Of a DNA stretch of 64,000 nt, positions 22,665 to 35,605 are shown one piece after another. This stretch comes from Hymenolepis diminuta (Eukaryota; Platyhelminthes; Cestoda; Cyclophyllidea; Hymenolepididae), in assembly GCA_900708905.1 (NCBI GenBank), contig CAADRB010000002.1, positions 3,602,439 to 3,666,438 on the forward strand, in the 5' to 3' direction. Every line of letters starts with the position of its first letter. The first letter of the stretch is position 1. The notes under the pieces were generated by a model. It was not told the DNA's origin, searched no databases, and saw only the letters and a list, made by a program, of their open reading frames with translations. The position numbers and the translations under genes are program-made.

Positions 22665-25600
22665 ATGTCTAAAAAGAATTTAAATTCACTAAAAGTACCT
22701 AAAAAGGCAACTAAAGAATGTAAGTCAACAATCTACGTGCAAACGTTAAATAAACTTATGTACATGATTATCTTTTAATTTTCTACAGCTGCATTAGAAC
22801 TAGTCGGAATCACCTCCAATGATTTTACGGAGGAAATCGATGCGCATTTACAGGATACTTATCGATTTCGAAAGCTTGCAAATGAAGCTATCAGGACTGA
22901 AAATGCATGGCTGATTCACAATCGAAATTTAGATGAAGAATTTGTAAAAGCACGAAAACGGATGCAAACTGGAGACTCTCTAAATCAATCAAAACCAGTT
23001 AATGTTTCCTCACTTTACGGCTTCTTATTTACTAGAAGCTGGAATGTTGTTAAGTCAATTGCAACTAACGGCTTGAAAGTTGGTAATGTTCAAAGTACAC
23101 GTCTTGGAAAACCAGAAAACGGTAAGCAAACCGTTAAGTTTAAATTCATTCACAACAATATTCCTCATAAGGTTAAACCTATTCATTAATATTGTACGTA
23201 TTTTTAAAATATAAATGTCTGAACTTAAAACCTATTAGTCAACGGTTTGCACTTTGAACGTAAAAGTTTATATTTACAGTAATTAATGAACTATGTTAAT
23301 GGTGTTTGTTATCAAACATCGTTGGGTATAAAAGGGTATATTGTTATACCTTGATCTTTTAAATATTCCCTAAATCTTTTCGAAGAGTGTTTTCTATCTG
23401 AAAGGTACCTGGTATCTTTCCTCTTGAAAGTTCACATTCTTCCATCTGTGAATGTAACCAATGTGTTTGTTTAATGCAGTTACCGAATGTTTTCTACTTC
23501 AACTTCTCCAAATCGATTATCGTTCGCGTTACCATTCCCTCATATGTATAAATAATGAGTTATAAAATTGCATATCATAAATGTTTTCAATAATCTACGT
23601 GAATTTAAATGTCATCAAATTTGAAGTTGTAGATGAATTCCACAAATGTTACTGTAAATCTAACTAATTAACCTTAAATTAACATCTGGAATGAGTCGCT
23701 ATTGTATTCAGTTTGCAAATATAGTAATTCTTAGCTATTTGTGTATATATAATTAAAAATGATTCCACAAATTTTCGAATCTCTTAATTGAACAAATTTA
23801 TAATTGGCTCTTATCTGCTAATGAAGATGCCACAAGAATACCCTTATGTAACATTTTACAAAAGTTATAACTTATGAGAAAATATACTTCTTTGCTAGGA
23901 ATTGTGTTAAGCCAATGTGCTGATATCGGACTTGCCCACCTTTCTTACTCCCAATCCCGAGAGGATGAATCTTACTATGCAGAAGATTTGAACTCAGAAT
24001 CTAATTCGACTCAGATAAAACCGACTTACTACTATATAATTCTGGTCCGGTGGTTGAAGGGGAAGGTTTATGTTGTGTCACTGACCTCAGAATCGAGGGA
24101 GCATAATCTAGATCCTCAACCCAATCACACTTGTCATATGACGAAGTGGAGCCGTATGGATCCCCTTGATCCAAACACGCTCTCTCTGTCTGACGTCTTT
24201 CACTACAATCAAGTAAGCAATACTACTCAAATTAATTTCAGTATCTGTGATGCGGCGCATGTGGATTATTGCGTCGTCATTTAAGATATACTCATCATCC
24301 TACTTAATAAAACGAAAGCTTCACGTAAAATAAACTGATCGATTTGTGCTTTATGATCCTCCTCAAGGTCTACCTATACGAATACGATGAAGATTTTGAG
24401 TTAAAAACAACTCTTGATCACGTTGTGCCTTTTGCGGTGATCAAGTGTTATTGGAACATAACCCCGGAAATTGTGTCTTCCTTCAACACTTTAAATGATG
24501 GCCTTATTTTGATTCCGTATCAAGTGAAGAACATGGGGAATCCGAAAAAGTCTCTACTTGGTACACCTCCATCTTCTTTCAAGATTCCCGTTGGTGAAAA
24601 TGGTGCCCCAAATTCTGAAAAATTGGTAGGTCCGATATCATTTTTTTTTATTTTCCACCCTGAATTAACTTAATACAGTGTTATCTAGTCAAATTTTACT
24701 ATTAACAAAATAATTGTTGTCAAAGTCGCAGCATATTTTTATATTTCAATGCAGATACTAGGCTTGAAACGACAATATATGAAGTCGTTAGCGTAAAAAC
24801 TCAACGTAAGTCAAGGGATGTTGATTGGATAGTGTCACTTGTAAAGTTTGGATTATTTCAATGTTGTTGAAATTCTAGAAAGTCAATTTTCTGCTACTAT
24901 GATCTAGGAATTAGTAAACTAGTGCTGAATCGAATCCGGAGAGGAAATTAGACAGAAGTATATTTACTAGAGAGATTTTTATGGAATCCTCTTTATATGA
25001 TTTATGTTTGAAGGTCAAAACAGCGCCTGACCAATGGCATTTTTTTGCCCTGACTGTCAAGCCATCGGGAGCGTGTGCGTCCGCTTATTGATAAGAATTG
25101 TTGGGTGCGTGTTATAAGTCATTAGTAAGGGGAAGTTAGTATGAAAGTGTATAACGATCTACAAAGAGTATAAAATATCGAAATATGTTCAAGAACCGTA
25201 AAGTGTGAGAGGAAGCGACCATCTTGTTACAATTGTTGCTAACATCTCTTGCAGCGTGGGACCCGAAGATTAATGTATTTCAATATCTAGCTTCCACATT
25301 GGTCCACGTTTTGCGTGCTGGAGTACGTACTTCCATATTGACTAGTGAGGTTGCTAGCTTACTCTACTTCCAGTTCTTCAGCTAAGATGTGCCTGGTGAC
25401 TTATGGAATAATGGTCGAATCAGAGACCTGGGGATTTGCTCATCACGGGATAAAACACGGACTCTGTGACTTTAAGCTTTATTTGTCGGCATCCTGTTAG
25501 TTACATCTTAGGAACCCTTAGTGTAGTGAAGGTAAATCTCGCTGGAACACAATTTTTCTGACTTCTAAAGTCATATCAACATTGGGGAGTGGGAGAATGA

Positions 25601-28600
25601 CGAAGAGAACAAAAGAGACACCCATCCCGTGACAAGCAAGCCGAAGTTATATTTTCTAAGACAGTTGATCAGTCAAAGCTAGAGCAGGGAGCAGCTTAAG
25701 ACTCAAGTAGGTTGACAAACATAGCAATAATTAACATTTCGTCATCATATTTTTGCAGACATATTGAATGACTAAAATTTTTCGTCACTAAACGAGAGGA
25801 ATGCTTTTTTTAGATTCCACTTAATATTCGGCTGCCGACCCAGTTTTGGGACATTGCAGGATATTGAAGGTCTTGTTATATCCCTTTGATGTTGACAATT
25901 TCATTACAACCTTCAAAACTGCATTGCTTCCACAATATTATATCCTGAGCAAACTTAGCAACGTCACTCTGTTGTCATTGAATTTGGAATAGAGTAATCC
26001 TATATGAAAGCAATTGGTAATGATTACAGATTTCAAATTAGATATCTTTATTCTTTAGCTTAAAAGAGGTTGGCACGTATCTGCTCTATTTACATCACCC
26101 GCGACCCCCTCATATGCATTTGGAACTGCACCGACAATATCAGAAATGGCAACAGATTATCCTAAATATCCCATGCGTAGAAAGATCAAACACGTCCCCT
26201 TGCCAATCAGCCCCACGGATCCTCTTGTAGCAAATGGCCGGGCTAGGCAAGCTGCTCTGGACAAGAAGTCAATCAATTTTGCAACTCCGAATGGGGATAT
26301 TCCCTCTTCTAGCATTGTGAATACGTGTTATCTTGTTTGGCCATTTTCACAGCAGCTAGGTCACTCTGATAGTACGGCTGTCAACAGTTGGCAATTCCCT
26401 GTGGATGTTTTGTCCTTCTATGGACCTACGGCTGGGATATTTGAAGGCCTGTAAGTCTTTATTTGTTTATTACGTGCACAGGATTTAAATACCATTCTGG
26501 ATCTTAAATCTACCCTATTGATGTATATTGTTGATGAGTTCTATTTTCTGCGAATAATTGCAAACGGGAATCTAGCACAGTTTGGGAAAATATATGGATA
26601 TATATTCAAGAGGTACTAAGCCTAACTCGGCCAGACTATTCAAGTAGTTTTGTCGTCGGTAACATAACTACTTTACCCCCACATCTTCATTCAAAGCTAC
26701 TAAAACATTTTCTGACTGACACTGGAATTTGGTTACTTGTATTCATTTAGTAGAACACCAAGTTAAATTGAGAATAGGTTTAAGTTTATCATGTTATTAT
26801 GAAACATTTTCATTTGAAATCCCCTTTTTTTCTCGTTTAGACTTTTTCCTCGGCTTGTAATCTCAGATTTGATCTCCTTTTCCCATTTGCATCACGAGTT
26901 GGCAGGTATCCGAGAGCCGATCACCTCTCCGCCCGATCCAATTGTTAGTTCTGATGTTCGCGATCCAAGAAGACTAAAAGAACAACGTTCGAATCCTGCT
27001 CCCCAACCCGCACCCCCTTGTCTCCCTTACGTTCATATTGATCGCCTTCGAGAGTGGACAGTACCGAACAAGGAGAATGTTGAGAACGATTCCTGCAAAA
27101 AGCCTGGTCAGTTTGCAGGATATAAGGGAAATTATTTCCTTCTCACTTTGCCAGAAGACTACAAACAACAGGAACCAGTTATCAAATTGTTTGATACATT
27201 AAAAATGAGGGAATTGGTAGGTATCATTTTCGCAATTGTTTCTCATTGGTTTGTGACTGATTATTAGGGAATTAGTTTTTTCTATAGGCGTGCCTGATCA
27301 AAATGCCTTGCCAAACAACTGCAGTTTTGTACATATTTCCGGATTCTGAATTTTCAAAGTCTATAGGTATGTTATGAATTTATTTATAGAGTAAACTGTG
27401 ATGTTTCGATTGTTAATTACAACGTTTTTCTTATCTATGCCATTTTCAATTTGATCAATGTTATGCGATGTTCTCTCCATAGATCACTCCTAAGTTGTGT
27501 TTCTATTCTTTCTACTCACTGAATGTACAATGATGAGATAATTAACCAGGTACACGGCTGAACTCAGCTGTTATCTTAGAGTGTTTTGTTTCATAGTCAA
27601 TATCAAGTGTTTTGAAGCGTATTGGGAATTATAACGGGCTCCTGAGAGGACACATCTTAACCAGATCACATAGTTCCATAACGGATCGATCAAACTTGTT
27701 TGAGCAGGTAAAGGAAGGTATACTTGACAACAGAGGGAAAATCAGTCATTCTCATGTTGCCGGATCTCAAAGAGAGTTTATCATGCCGCCATATACTAAC
27801 AATGTGGTTGCCAAATTCTTGTTTAGAGAATACATTCTGGAGCTCAGATTATTGAGAATTCCACTTTCGGGTATTTTTTGTTGACTGGCCTTAAAGTGTC
27901 CTTGGTCGTTAAATTACTGATGTGAGTCACAAATTCGTGTCCTCTGTACTCCCTGATCTCTAGGCCACCGATTCATTAGCACGAAATATCACCCAAACAT
28001 ATTGTCGTCGCACAAAATTTTAGCTCTGTCATTTCTAGAATGATTCCAGCATTAGGCTGCTAACCCCGTGTAACTAAATTGCTAGCCCCAGTGCACCCGA
28101 CTTAAGGGTAGCTGCATACGTCTTCAATTTACGTATAAGTGGGGCTATTTTGTGGTCTGTCTCGCTTATTTTTAACATACATAAACATAAGTGAGCTTCC
28201 TCCTGGACGTACACTGTGCCCTAGATTTAAAACAAAATGCAAAGTTCTGCCAATTTGTGATACCATCGCAAATGGGACGAGTGCTGCATGGATATATAAT
28301 TAATCTCTCTTATCTTAAATCGAAGTGTTGAAGTTCGGGAATAAGATTGAAATTGTGTTCCATTTATATCCATATTTGGATATTACTCATTTTAAAAGCC
28401 AAAAATCTGCGAAAGTAGCAGTAACACAACTGAATACGGCTATCGCTCACTGCGCACTACCCACTATGTTACTGACATATCTAAGTGCCATCCACTTTTC
28501 TTTCTAATCTCCTGTGAATTTAAAACGCATTGGGTTTTCTAGATGTATTTCCCTCTCGTTCGGGCAGTCTTTGTTTGTTATTCGTTAAAACATAAATAGC

Positions 28601-30652
28601 CCTACTGTTTGATACAGGAAAAATGTTCATCTTATTTATGTACCCGGAACAGTTAGCTATTTAGCTCTTGTGTGGATCTTATTATCTTAACTTCGAGTTG
28701 TCACGCATCAATATTTGCTTTAAAATGAATATTTTAAAATCTCTATGTCTAATTTACAGATGTCTAATGGAATGAAAAGAGCTTTACAATTTTGAATTAT
28801 TGGCTTCTTCAGGTTGTCTGCTTTTTACTTGGAATGTTGATTTTGTTGCAATAGAAACTGGAACATGACGTTCTAAGGTCGAAATTTCAGGGTCTTGGGT
28901 GTAAAGCCCTGACTAGAACGTTTGGGCACGAAATTGTGTACTTTATTTTCTCAGTCGTCTATGTTCATATAATGTATAACCGATTGCTCGATTGATTGTG
29001 ATACTAATTTCATTCCCTCTGTCCCCTAAATTAGATAAGAAATCACGCCTGCTGTTCCCTAATCTTTTATAGGTATACCACAGCTAATCGATTCCGAGAC
29101 AACTTCCTTTCATGGAATACTTCTCCTACCCCATTCCCTTTTTCAAACTCCAATAGGAAATTCTGCCTGTCTCCATAATACCTGCGCTAGAAAGGAACAG
29201 CCGATTGGTGTGTCTTATATTGCCATATCAGCTCTCATTTTAAATTAAATTTTCATTAATAGTGTATTCTTTTCAGACCAATGGAATATCCTCACCTCCC
29301 AGTTCGTATCGGGTTTGCCTAATGGGGGGGAAAACTGTCGTCAGAAATGGAAGGAGAATCCGGCTAATGCGGGCTCTGGTAACAACATTGATGATCCCAT
29401 TGATGTGGATGACCCACTGACTTTCACACCAATGAGTCCACAAGAAGCTTTCTATTCATTTGAAGAAGGAGAAATAACTGAAGTTCTCCCCATTCCTGGT
29501 GCACCTGTTTGCGGAAATTCTGGTGATTCCTCTGCCGCTTCCTGTGATATGGAACTGGAGACTTCAGTTGACTCTAACATCCCTATCTCTCCTGTAAAAT
29601 CATCCTCCCATGGCTTTAATGGGGGTACTGCTGGAATTCCTGTCCCAGAAATTCCTGTTCAAGTCAGTCATCAATTCCTTCTCCCTAATGCTGTTGACTC
29701 CGATTATAATGCCTGGGTTAGGCAGAGGAAGGAGCAGGAGAAAGCCCATGAATCATCTTCAGATGTTCGCAGGAGTAAATTCTTCAGTCCAGAGAGTCCT
29801 GAACAGGTTAATGGCGGTGGTGCTAGATCCTCTACACCTAAATCTCTTGGATCTCTAAATCAGTCTTCCTCCGCACGTAAATGTTCACCCAAAGAGGAAG
29901 AAGAGGGAGAAATTGTAGACGATGATGAGGAATCAGACTCTTCGAGTGAAAAACATCGGTCATCGCATCGCCACAACTATAGTGACAGTAAAGTTCGCAG
30001 AGATAACTCGAGGGATCGAGGATATGCAAGGCGAAGACGTTCGCCGCGGTCGCCATCACCAGTACACAGAAAGCGTTCGAGATATTCACCACCACCACCA
30101 CCTCCTTCGCTACGTCGTAGATCACCCCCATCTTCTAAAAGACGAGATCGGCATGCGTCCGATGTGGACTATCGTACGACAATATATCGTCCAGAGAGAA
30201 GCCCGGTTAGTCCGAGACGTTCTCGGTCGAAACCGGCTGAAGAGGATATGGACTATAGGGGATATGACATATACATACCGAAATGTACAGAACAGCCCAA
30301 GGTACTTCCACCAGTGAAAGTTTTTGATTATGGCGGTAGAAATTCCCTGCTGGGGAGTGGTGATGGGCGAGGGAGATACATGGGTCGTAGTGAAAGGGGA
30401 CATTCAACAAGAGGACATAATCGGTTCCATGATAATGATTCTATGACATCATCACCACCTCACTCTCCGTCTTACCGACCTAAATGTTTGCTTGATCGAG
30501 CTCCACAACTTCCACCTACTTCATCTCTGTTCTCCTCAAGTGTACAGAATCACGCTTATTCGTCTTACGATCCGAGTCCGGCAGCAAGTTCATCCCTTAG
30601 AAGGGGAAGGGGTAGTGGTCATATAATGACAACCAGGCATTACATAAATTAA
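22665..30652 (+). CDS. TASOR-like protein: DUF3715 (pseudo-PARP) region plus arginine/serine-rich tail
   Basis: Eight exons: 22665-22719, 22789-23121, 23899-24212, 24368-24625, 26059-26450, 26841-27216, 27288-27366 and 29277-30652. All junctions are GT/AG and phases agree, giving 1060 aa. Residues about 20-330 follow the TASOR/TEX15 DUF3715 pattern: DEEFVKARKRMQ, LYGFLFTRSWN, then TNGLKVGN, LKGKVYVVSL, DPQPNHTCHMTK, and YLYEYDEDFELK followed by VVPFAVIKCYW. Exon 7 has LIKMPCQTTAVLYIFPDSEF, like the later TASOR segments. In vertebrates TASOR scaffolds the HUSH complex, which directs H3K9me3 silencing of retroelements; its PARP-like domain is catalytically dead. The last exon (residues about 603-1060) has two EEGEI motifs and, at about 830-905, a dense RS/RD tract with a run of prolines, suggesting nuclear RNA-linked work. 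The tail could differ from TASOR in function. AATAAA-like signals follow at 30652 and 30713. Confidence 0.75.
24626..26058. other. Intron 4 of the TASOR-like gene
   Basis: 1.4 kb with no supported nested gene. The part around 25020-25280 is less AT-rich than its surroundings and may be a repeat fragment, but no other copy was recognised in the window. Confidence 0.4.
27367..29276. other. Intron 7 of the TASOR-like gene
   Basis: 1.9 kb. It contains one copy of the SINE-like family (27641-27790). The splice from 27366 to 29277 is in phase (phase 1 donor, two-base completion), so no missing exon is required between them. Nothing else was recognised. Confidence 0.5.
27641..27790 (+). repeat. SINE-like repeat, copy a
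   Basis: Member of a five-copy family. Anchors are ACATCTTAACCAGATCA near the start, TTGACAACAG in the middle and TCTCAAAGAGAGTTTATCA at 27765-27783. The corresponding blocks in the other copies are at about 46658-46782, 51637-51790, 52730-52883 and 59566-59713. Confidence 0.55.
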
Positions 30653-30818
30653 TAAAAGTGGTGTGTGTGTGTAAATAGCGGAATACCCACAATTTTCTCT
30701 TCCGTGTACAAAAATAAACAACCGAATTACCAGTTTTGCGAGAAACGGTTTGCGAATACGTACTCGGGTAGAGTATGGAAGGCTATTTTATTCTATTCAT
30801 ACGTTTATTATTATGAAT

Positions 30819-30857
<39 letters not shown>

Positions 30858-33800
30858 CAATGTTTGGGTAAATTGCCCTTTTTTCCGAAATTGGGATGGC
30901 GCAGTGTAAATGTAATCGATTATGCAATGAAATTAAGATTGACTATTAAACCCAACGAAGTTCAATACCATACAAGTCAACAACCTATATCTTGAGGCTT
31001 TTTTGAGTAAGATACATTTAAAATTGTGAGCATTTTTTATGGCGAGTCCGTCTTTAGATTTATCAACTTTGTGCTGCTCTACTGACAAATTATTAAGTAG
31101 TATGTTAAGATTATTCTGCAGTGGCGTTTTAATTAGCGGAATAAATCAACATTCGAGTGCGAGAGTGGTTCTTACACTATTTATGCTAATTGATTTACGT
31201 CAAAATAAACGACTGAAATAGTTTTGGGTTGACTGGGTTATCTCTCTTGGCTCGACAAACACAAACGTCTTGGATGGAATTTGGCCAGTCTGATTTAAAG
31301 TAGACAGTCGCATTCGAAAGCACTGCAAATCCTCGCCTGATCTGAAATTCCATTCTTTTGGTTGTTGATTTGCGCAATATATGATCTTGCGTATACAATG
31401 GACTTTCACCTATGTAACTTACTGCATACAACGCTACTCGGGAAATGACGTAATTTACTGAAAATTTGTATTCAGTGTGAAAAAGAGGCGATTCTTGATT
31501 TACATATAAGCAACTGTAGTTGCATGATCGAGTACTTCGACATTTTCAATAGTAAGAAAAACTTGATTCTTGAAAAGTAAACTGATGAACACGTGCACCT
31601 TGTGTTCGTTATATGCGCATATCAAATTAACTTGATTTTCTTGCACGATGGAAAATCGATGATTGATGCGAGTCACACGCATGTCCTACCGGTGTGGGAT
31701 GATTTTCTGCGTATTTTGCTCCTGTGAATCGACTTAATACCAGTAAATTGAAAACAGTCTGAACAGATGTACTTAAAGTTCCACATATCGAATTAACGCA
31801 ATTATGCATATAAAAATCAATGAAGTAAGTAGGCTCAGACCGCCCACAAAACCAACGAACGTGAGGTAATTAATTATGGCAAATTAATTAACTGAAAGAT
31901 AAGACAGCAGCATATAAAGTATGCCGTTTGTACTATATAAGGGTGCATTCAGCATATGAAATTGAGTAAAACGCGTTTCAATTCTAAAGAATTACCAAAC
32001 ACCAATTCAGTGTTTCATATTTTAAGAATTTTATCATCTAAACGTATATTTAGGGAATGAATAAATGGTTAAAAGCCGATCTAATGTTAAAATCTGAGAC
32101 GTCTATTGGTTGGGTCAATGGAAATTCAGTTCAGTTGATCATTTAATCGCAAAAGCATTTTGTTAAACAAATCACAATGGTCGGACGCGCATAAGGTACG
32201 GTTGATTCTAGTAAATATTTTCGTAATATGGAGCACGCTTGAGATCAAATAATTGGTTTTTATAAACAAAACGGTATGGGGGAATATCTCCAACACTCAG
32301 TTTGAAATGGACAGAAAACCGTATTTAAACAGTCACCTTCCACCTTTTGAACTGATCGGGACAGTTCCTGTTAGTCTTTGTATTGATCCAAACATGCAAT
32401 TTTATCAAACAATCACAACGATGCTTTAACCCGACAAATTTGTTTCCGAACTTCTTCCTAGTGTGCCCAATGAATTGTATTCATTACCTAACATCAGTAG
32501 ATTCAGACCTAATACATTTCTTTGCAGATAAACTACTAATATTTATTTGAGCACATAATCTGTTAATGTTGAATACATTTTACGGCATAAAGAAAAGACG
32601 ATAAACATCGTAATATAATGTCATGTTAGTCAAGATATCTGCGCTCTCGCATCAAGTGACAAGGTATGGAGGATTAATAATTTGAAGTTTCTGTTTAATC
32701 GAATCTTCCAAATACGACAAAGGACGACCAACAAACATTCTAATGAATACTTCTTAATTTATCCAGACTTCTAACAGAGAAACGTCCAGGACCAAACAAA
32801 TCCGGTGGAACATGTATAAGGCAACAGTTTTTGCATTGAACAAAGTGAGGTCAAGCAAGAGTGACTAATTAGTATGGGTTAGATAAGTGAAGAGGAGTCA
32901 GACCACTCCAAAATCGTAACATAAAACCGAACAAAAGCATTATGTAGCAAACTGTAGAAACCAATAAACCAGATCTTGATTGCAGAAGCTAGAACAATAA
33001 CTAACAGTTATAGTCAGTTATATAGTTATAGAACAGAACTGACCAGGCCAAAATGTATTGAACAAATCTCGATATAAGCAAGAGATAGGAACAGAGGTGA
33101 GTATAGGAGTCGGTAAATGACAAGCGTGTTTTAAGTGCGTATCGTGTGTGTGAGCATGGATGGAACTACACAGGATAATTTATATGCGACACTTGGGCAA
33201 GGACGTGCGTGGAGACACGAGTGATGAAACAAGACGGTTATACAAAGTTGGGAATCGATAAAAGCGTTTAGACATGACAGATAGAGGTTTTGAGTGGTAA
33301 GGACACAAGAACATCACTGCGGCTCCATGAACGAAAAACTGAAGTATTATCATAGAGAATGCAAATAAAGAGTAATTTCGGAAATACGTAGAGAGTGATT
33401 CTTCAATTACACACCGCTAGTTCACATCTCAGTAAGCAACAACTTTCGAAATCCCGTTTCAGACTCCTATCCATAAGCGAAATCCCAATTAAAAGTGCTA
33501 GGCTTGATAGCAGCGAGTTTTAAGATGACACTTAGTTTGGCATCTGTAAGAGCCCACATACATATTATTACTACTTATGACAAAGTAAAATAAACTCTTA
33601 CAAGTTTTCATCTTGGAATATCGTTGGGAGCATGTGAAAAAGAAAAAAACAGTTCATTGAGGAGTGAAACGAGGGGAAATTTTGAGTAGAAGTAGATATC
33701 AAGGACCTTAATGCATCGAAATTGGGATGTGTTAAATAACCCACTTCTCATGCTTTGACCCCAGGATGCATTAACTTTCGCAATGTTAAAAATGTACTAA

Positions 33801-35083
33801 CCAACTGAGTGGTTATTTATGCACTAAAAACGATAGTCCAAAATAAATAATCGACAAATCGATGAGTAAATTACATTTCTTACCTAAATTCAAGAAGTCT
33901 TGGCAGAGAAATAGACAATGCATGATCAATTTAAATTAATCAAAGATGATAAATATTGTAACATATTTTCGAGTTAAAGAATGTGTATTTATGCACCGGT
34001 ATTAGAAAGTAAGGTTCCGTAGTTCGGTCATTTGAAAAACCAAATTAGCAACGATAGCTAGAAATGTTGTGCCTTCTGTGACCACACACCAACAGACACG
34101 ACCACGATGGACATGGGCTTTCTCATATTGCACTGAGAATGTCACTGTCGCCAAATCACAACCAAATTCTAACAATGTGCAGGGAATGCCACGGTTGTCA
34201 AGTTTCAACTTATACCCCACCTTTTTTGTACTCAGGCTACCATCCTTTATAAAAACACGCATCTACACACCCATTCGCCCCACATTTTCGTACTCACAAA
34301 AACCTCCCCACTCCATTAAGCTTTCTCTGTCTCTCGTTTTGTCATCTTGTTGTGTGGGAAGGATCGAAAGAAGTTAAAGGAGTGATAACACAACAAGACT
34401 CTACAATGAAGCATCGCAAAATGCTCTATAAATCTTCTATTTACCATGACACTCACTACACCTGAGCCTAGGGAAAACCAAAACAGATACAAACGTACAC
34501 GAATTTATTCATTCAAACATCCATTTGAAATTATGACATTCAATTAAGTGCACAGGTAAAAAGAAATTAAAATGTCAAGGGTAACGGGATGAAATAAGGT
34601 CAACGACCCGATAGCAGAATAATATAAAATTACATTTAATTGGACACACAATTCATAATAATATATTCTGTGTTCTATCAAAGAAACCGATAAAAACAAC
34701 ATATTAGTTGACTTGGAAATTAACAAAATATTAACATAAAAGAGTTAATACTAAAAACCGATGGCTTCAATACTATTACATAAAATACTTCGTAGAAAAT
34801 AAAAAAAATTGTAAGAAAAGGAGCCAATCTAAAAATGTATAAATTTTCCTTAAAAGCACAGTAGGAATGAAGAGTTAAACCAAAATCAGTTTACAGATTA
34901 TAAAAATTTGCGAACGATCATTTGGACATAATAAATTAAATGAAGGAATTTAATTAAATATACTTGGAGGAAAAGGCCAGAATAAACGCAATTCCCTATG
35001 AAATACGAAAATATAATAAAGTCCAATTACAGCATAGTAACAAACTACAGATAAGAATAAGGACAAATATACACAGTTCAGTG
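30653..35083. other. Intergenic between TASOR-like and Ig-domain genes
   Basis: 4.4 kb, AT-rich, with no supported gene. The first few hundred bases are the 3' UTR and flank of the TASOR-like gene (AATAAA near 30652 and 30713) and include an (AT)14 microsatellite. A somewhat less AT-rich stretch at 33060-33370 may be an old repeat. The 102-codon frame at 34069-34377 and its antisense partner at 34002-34262 lack recognisable protein features. The right end should hold the 3' UTR of the minus-strand gene. Confidence 0.4.
30827..30854. repeat. (AT)14 microsatellite
   Basis: Fourteen perfect AT units about 175 bp after the stop of the TASOR-like gene, probably in or just beyond its 3' UTR. Confidence 0.92.
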
Positions 35084-35605
35084 TTACAAATGAATAACAT
35101 ATCCGATTTCCTTTTCGAGACCCGATGTCCGATATCGTAGATGGTTGAGAATAGTAGTAACGAGGAAAAGTATAAGGAGAATAACATTTAGTCCACAAAT
35201 TAGTGAAAAATCTAGGGTATATGCTGGCATTATATAAGCTTTAAGAGTTCCAATGCATGATTCATCAGAACAGCTTGAACAGGTATAGTCACCGGAATCT
35301 GCTACCACAACATTAAAAATTAATAGTGATCCATTGACGTTTCGAAAGCGCCCATCCTCGGAAAACATCCCAGGTAATACTCGTTCCCCGCTCGGTAACG
35401 TCCAAACCATCTCAGATCCTGAACTAGAAGAGCAGACAAAGGATACATCCTTTGTAACTTCAACTACTATTTTAACGGGTTCAACAGTGAAGCCACATTC
35501 TCCCAGATTTAAATAGAGGGAGATAAGTAAAGCCAAGGCACAGAAACCCATTAGCTGGTGCAAGCAAACAACGCGGGACTGAGAATAATAGCGAGAAACG
35601 ACCAT
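35084..35605 (-). CDS. Single-pass membrane protein with one immunoglobulin domain
   Basis: An uninterrupted 173-aa frame. Met19 (35551) opens a strong signal peptide (MGFCALALLISLYLNLGECG); the upstream Met1 would add an unusual pre-sequence, so Met19 may be the real start. Residues about 40-122 form one Ig fold: Cys58 (strand B), Trp68 (strand C) and the DSGDYTC signature at 103-109 ending in Cys109. An NGS N-glycosylation site lies at 91-93. Two extra cysteines follow (CSDESC). A hydrophobic helix at about 131-153 crosses the membrane, leaving a short basic cytoplasmic tail (HLRYRTSGLEKEIG). It is probably a cell-surface adhesion, receptor or accessory molecule; no closer family is recognised. 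It is intronless, and is divergent from the ULK4-like gene 1.3 kb away. Confidence 0.72.
   Translation of the reverse strand: MVVSRYYSQSRVVCLHQLMGFCALALLISLYLNLGECGFTVEPVKIVVEVTKDVSFVCSSSSGSEMVWTLPSGERVLPGMFSEDGRFRNVNGSLLIFNVVVADSGDYTCSSCSDESCIGTLKAYIMPAYTLDFSLICGLNVILLILFLVTTILNHLRYRTSGLEKEIGYVIHL

Noticed and set aside
29838..30410. Open frames on both strands across the RS-rich exon, including a 131-codon plus-strand frame.
   Set aside because: They are alternative-frame readings of the repetitive arginine/serine codons; the main frame continues the spliced TASOR-like protein.
34002..34377. Overlapping frames of 86 and 102 codons between the TASOR-like and Ig-domain genes.
   Set aside because: No recognisable feature, no paralogue and no splice context; length is within chance for this window.
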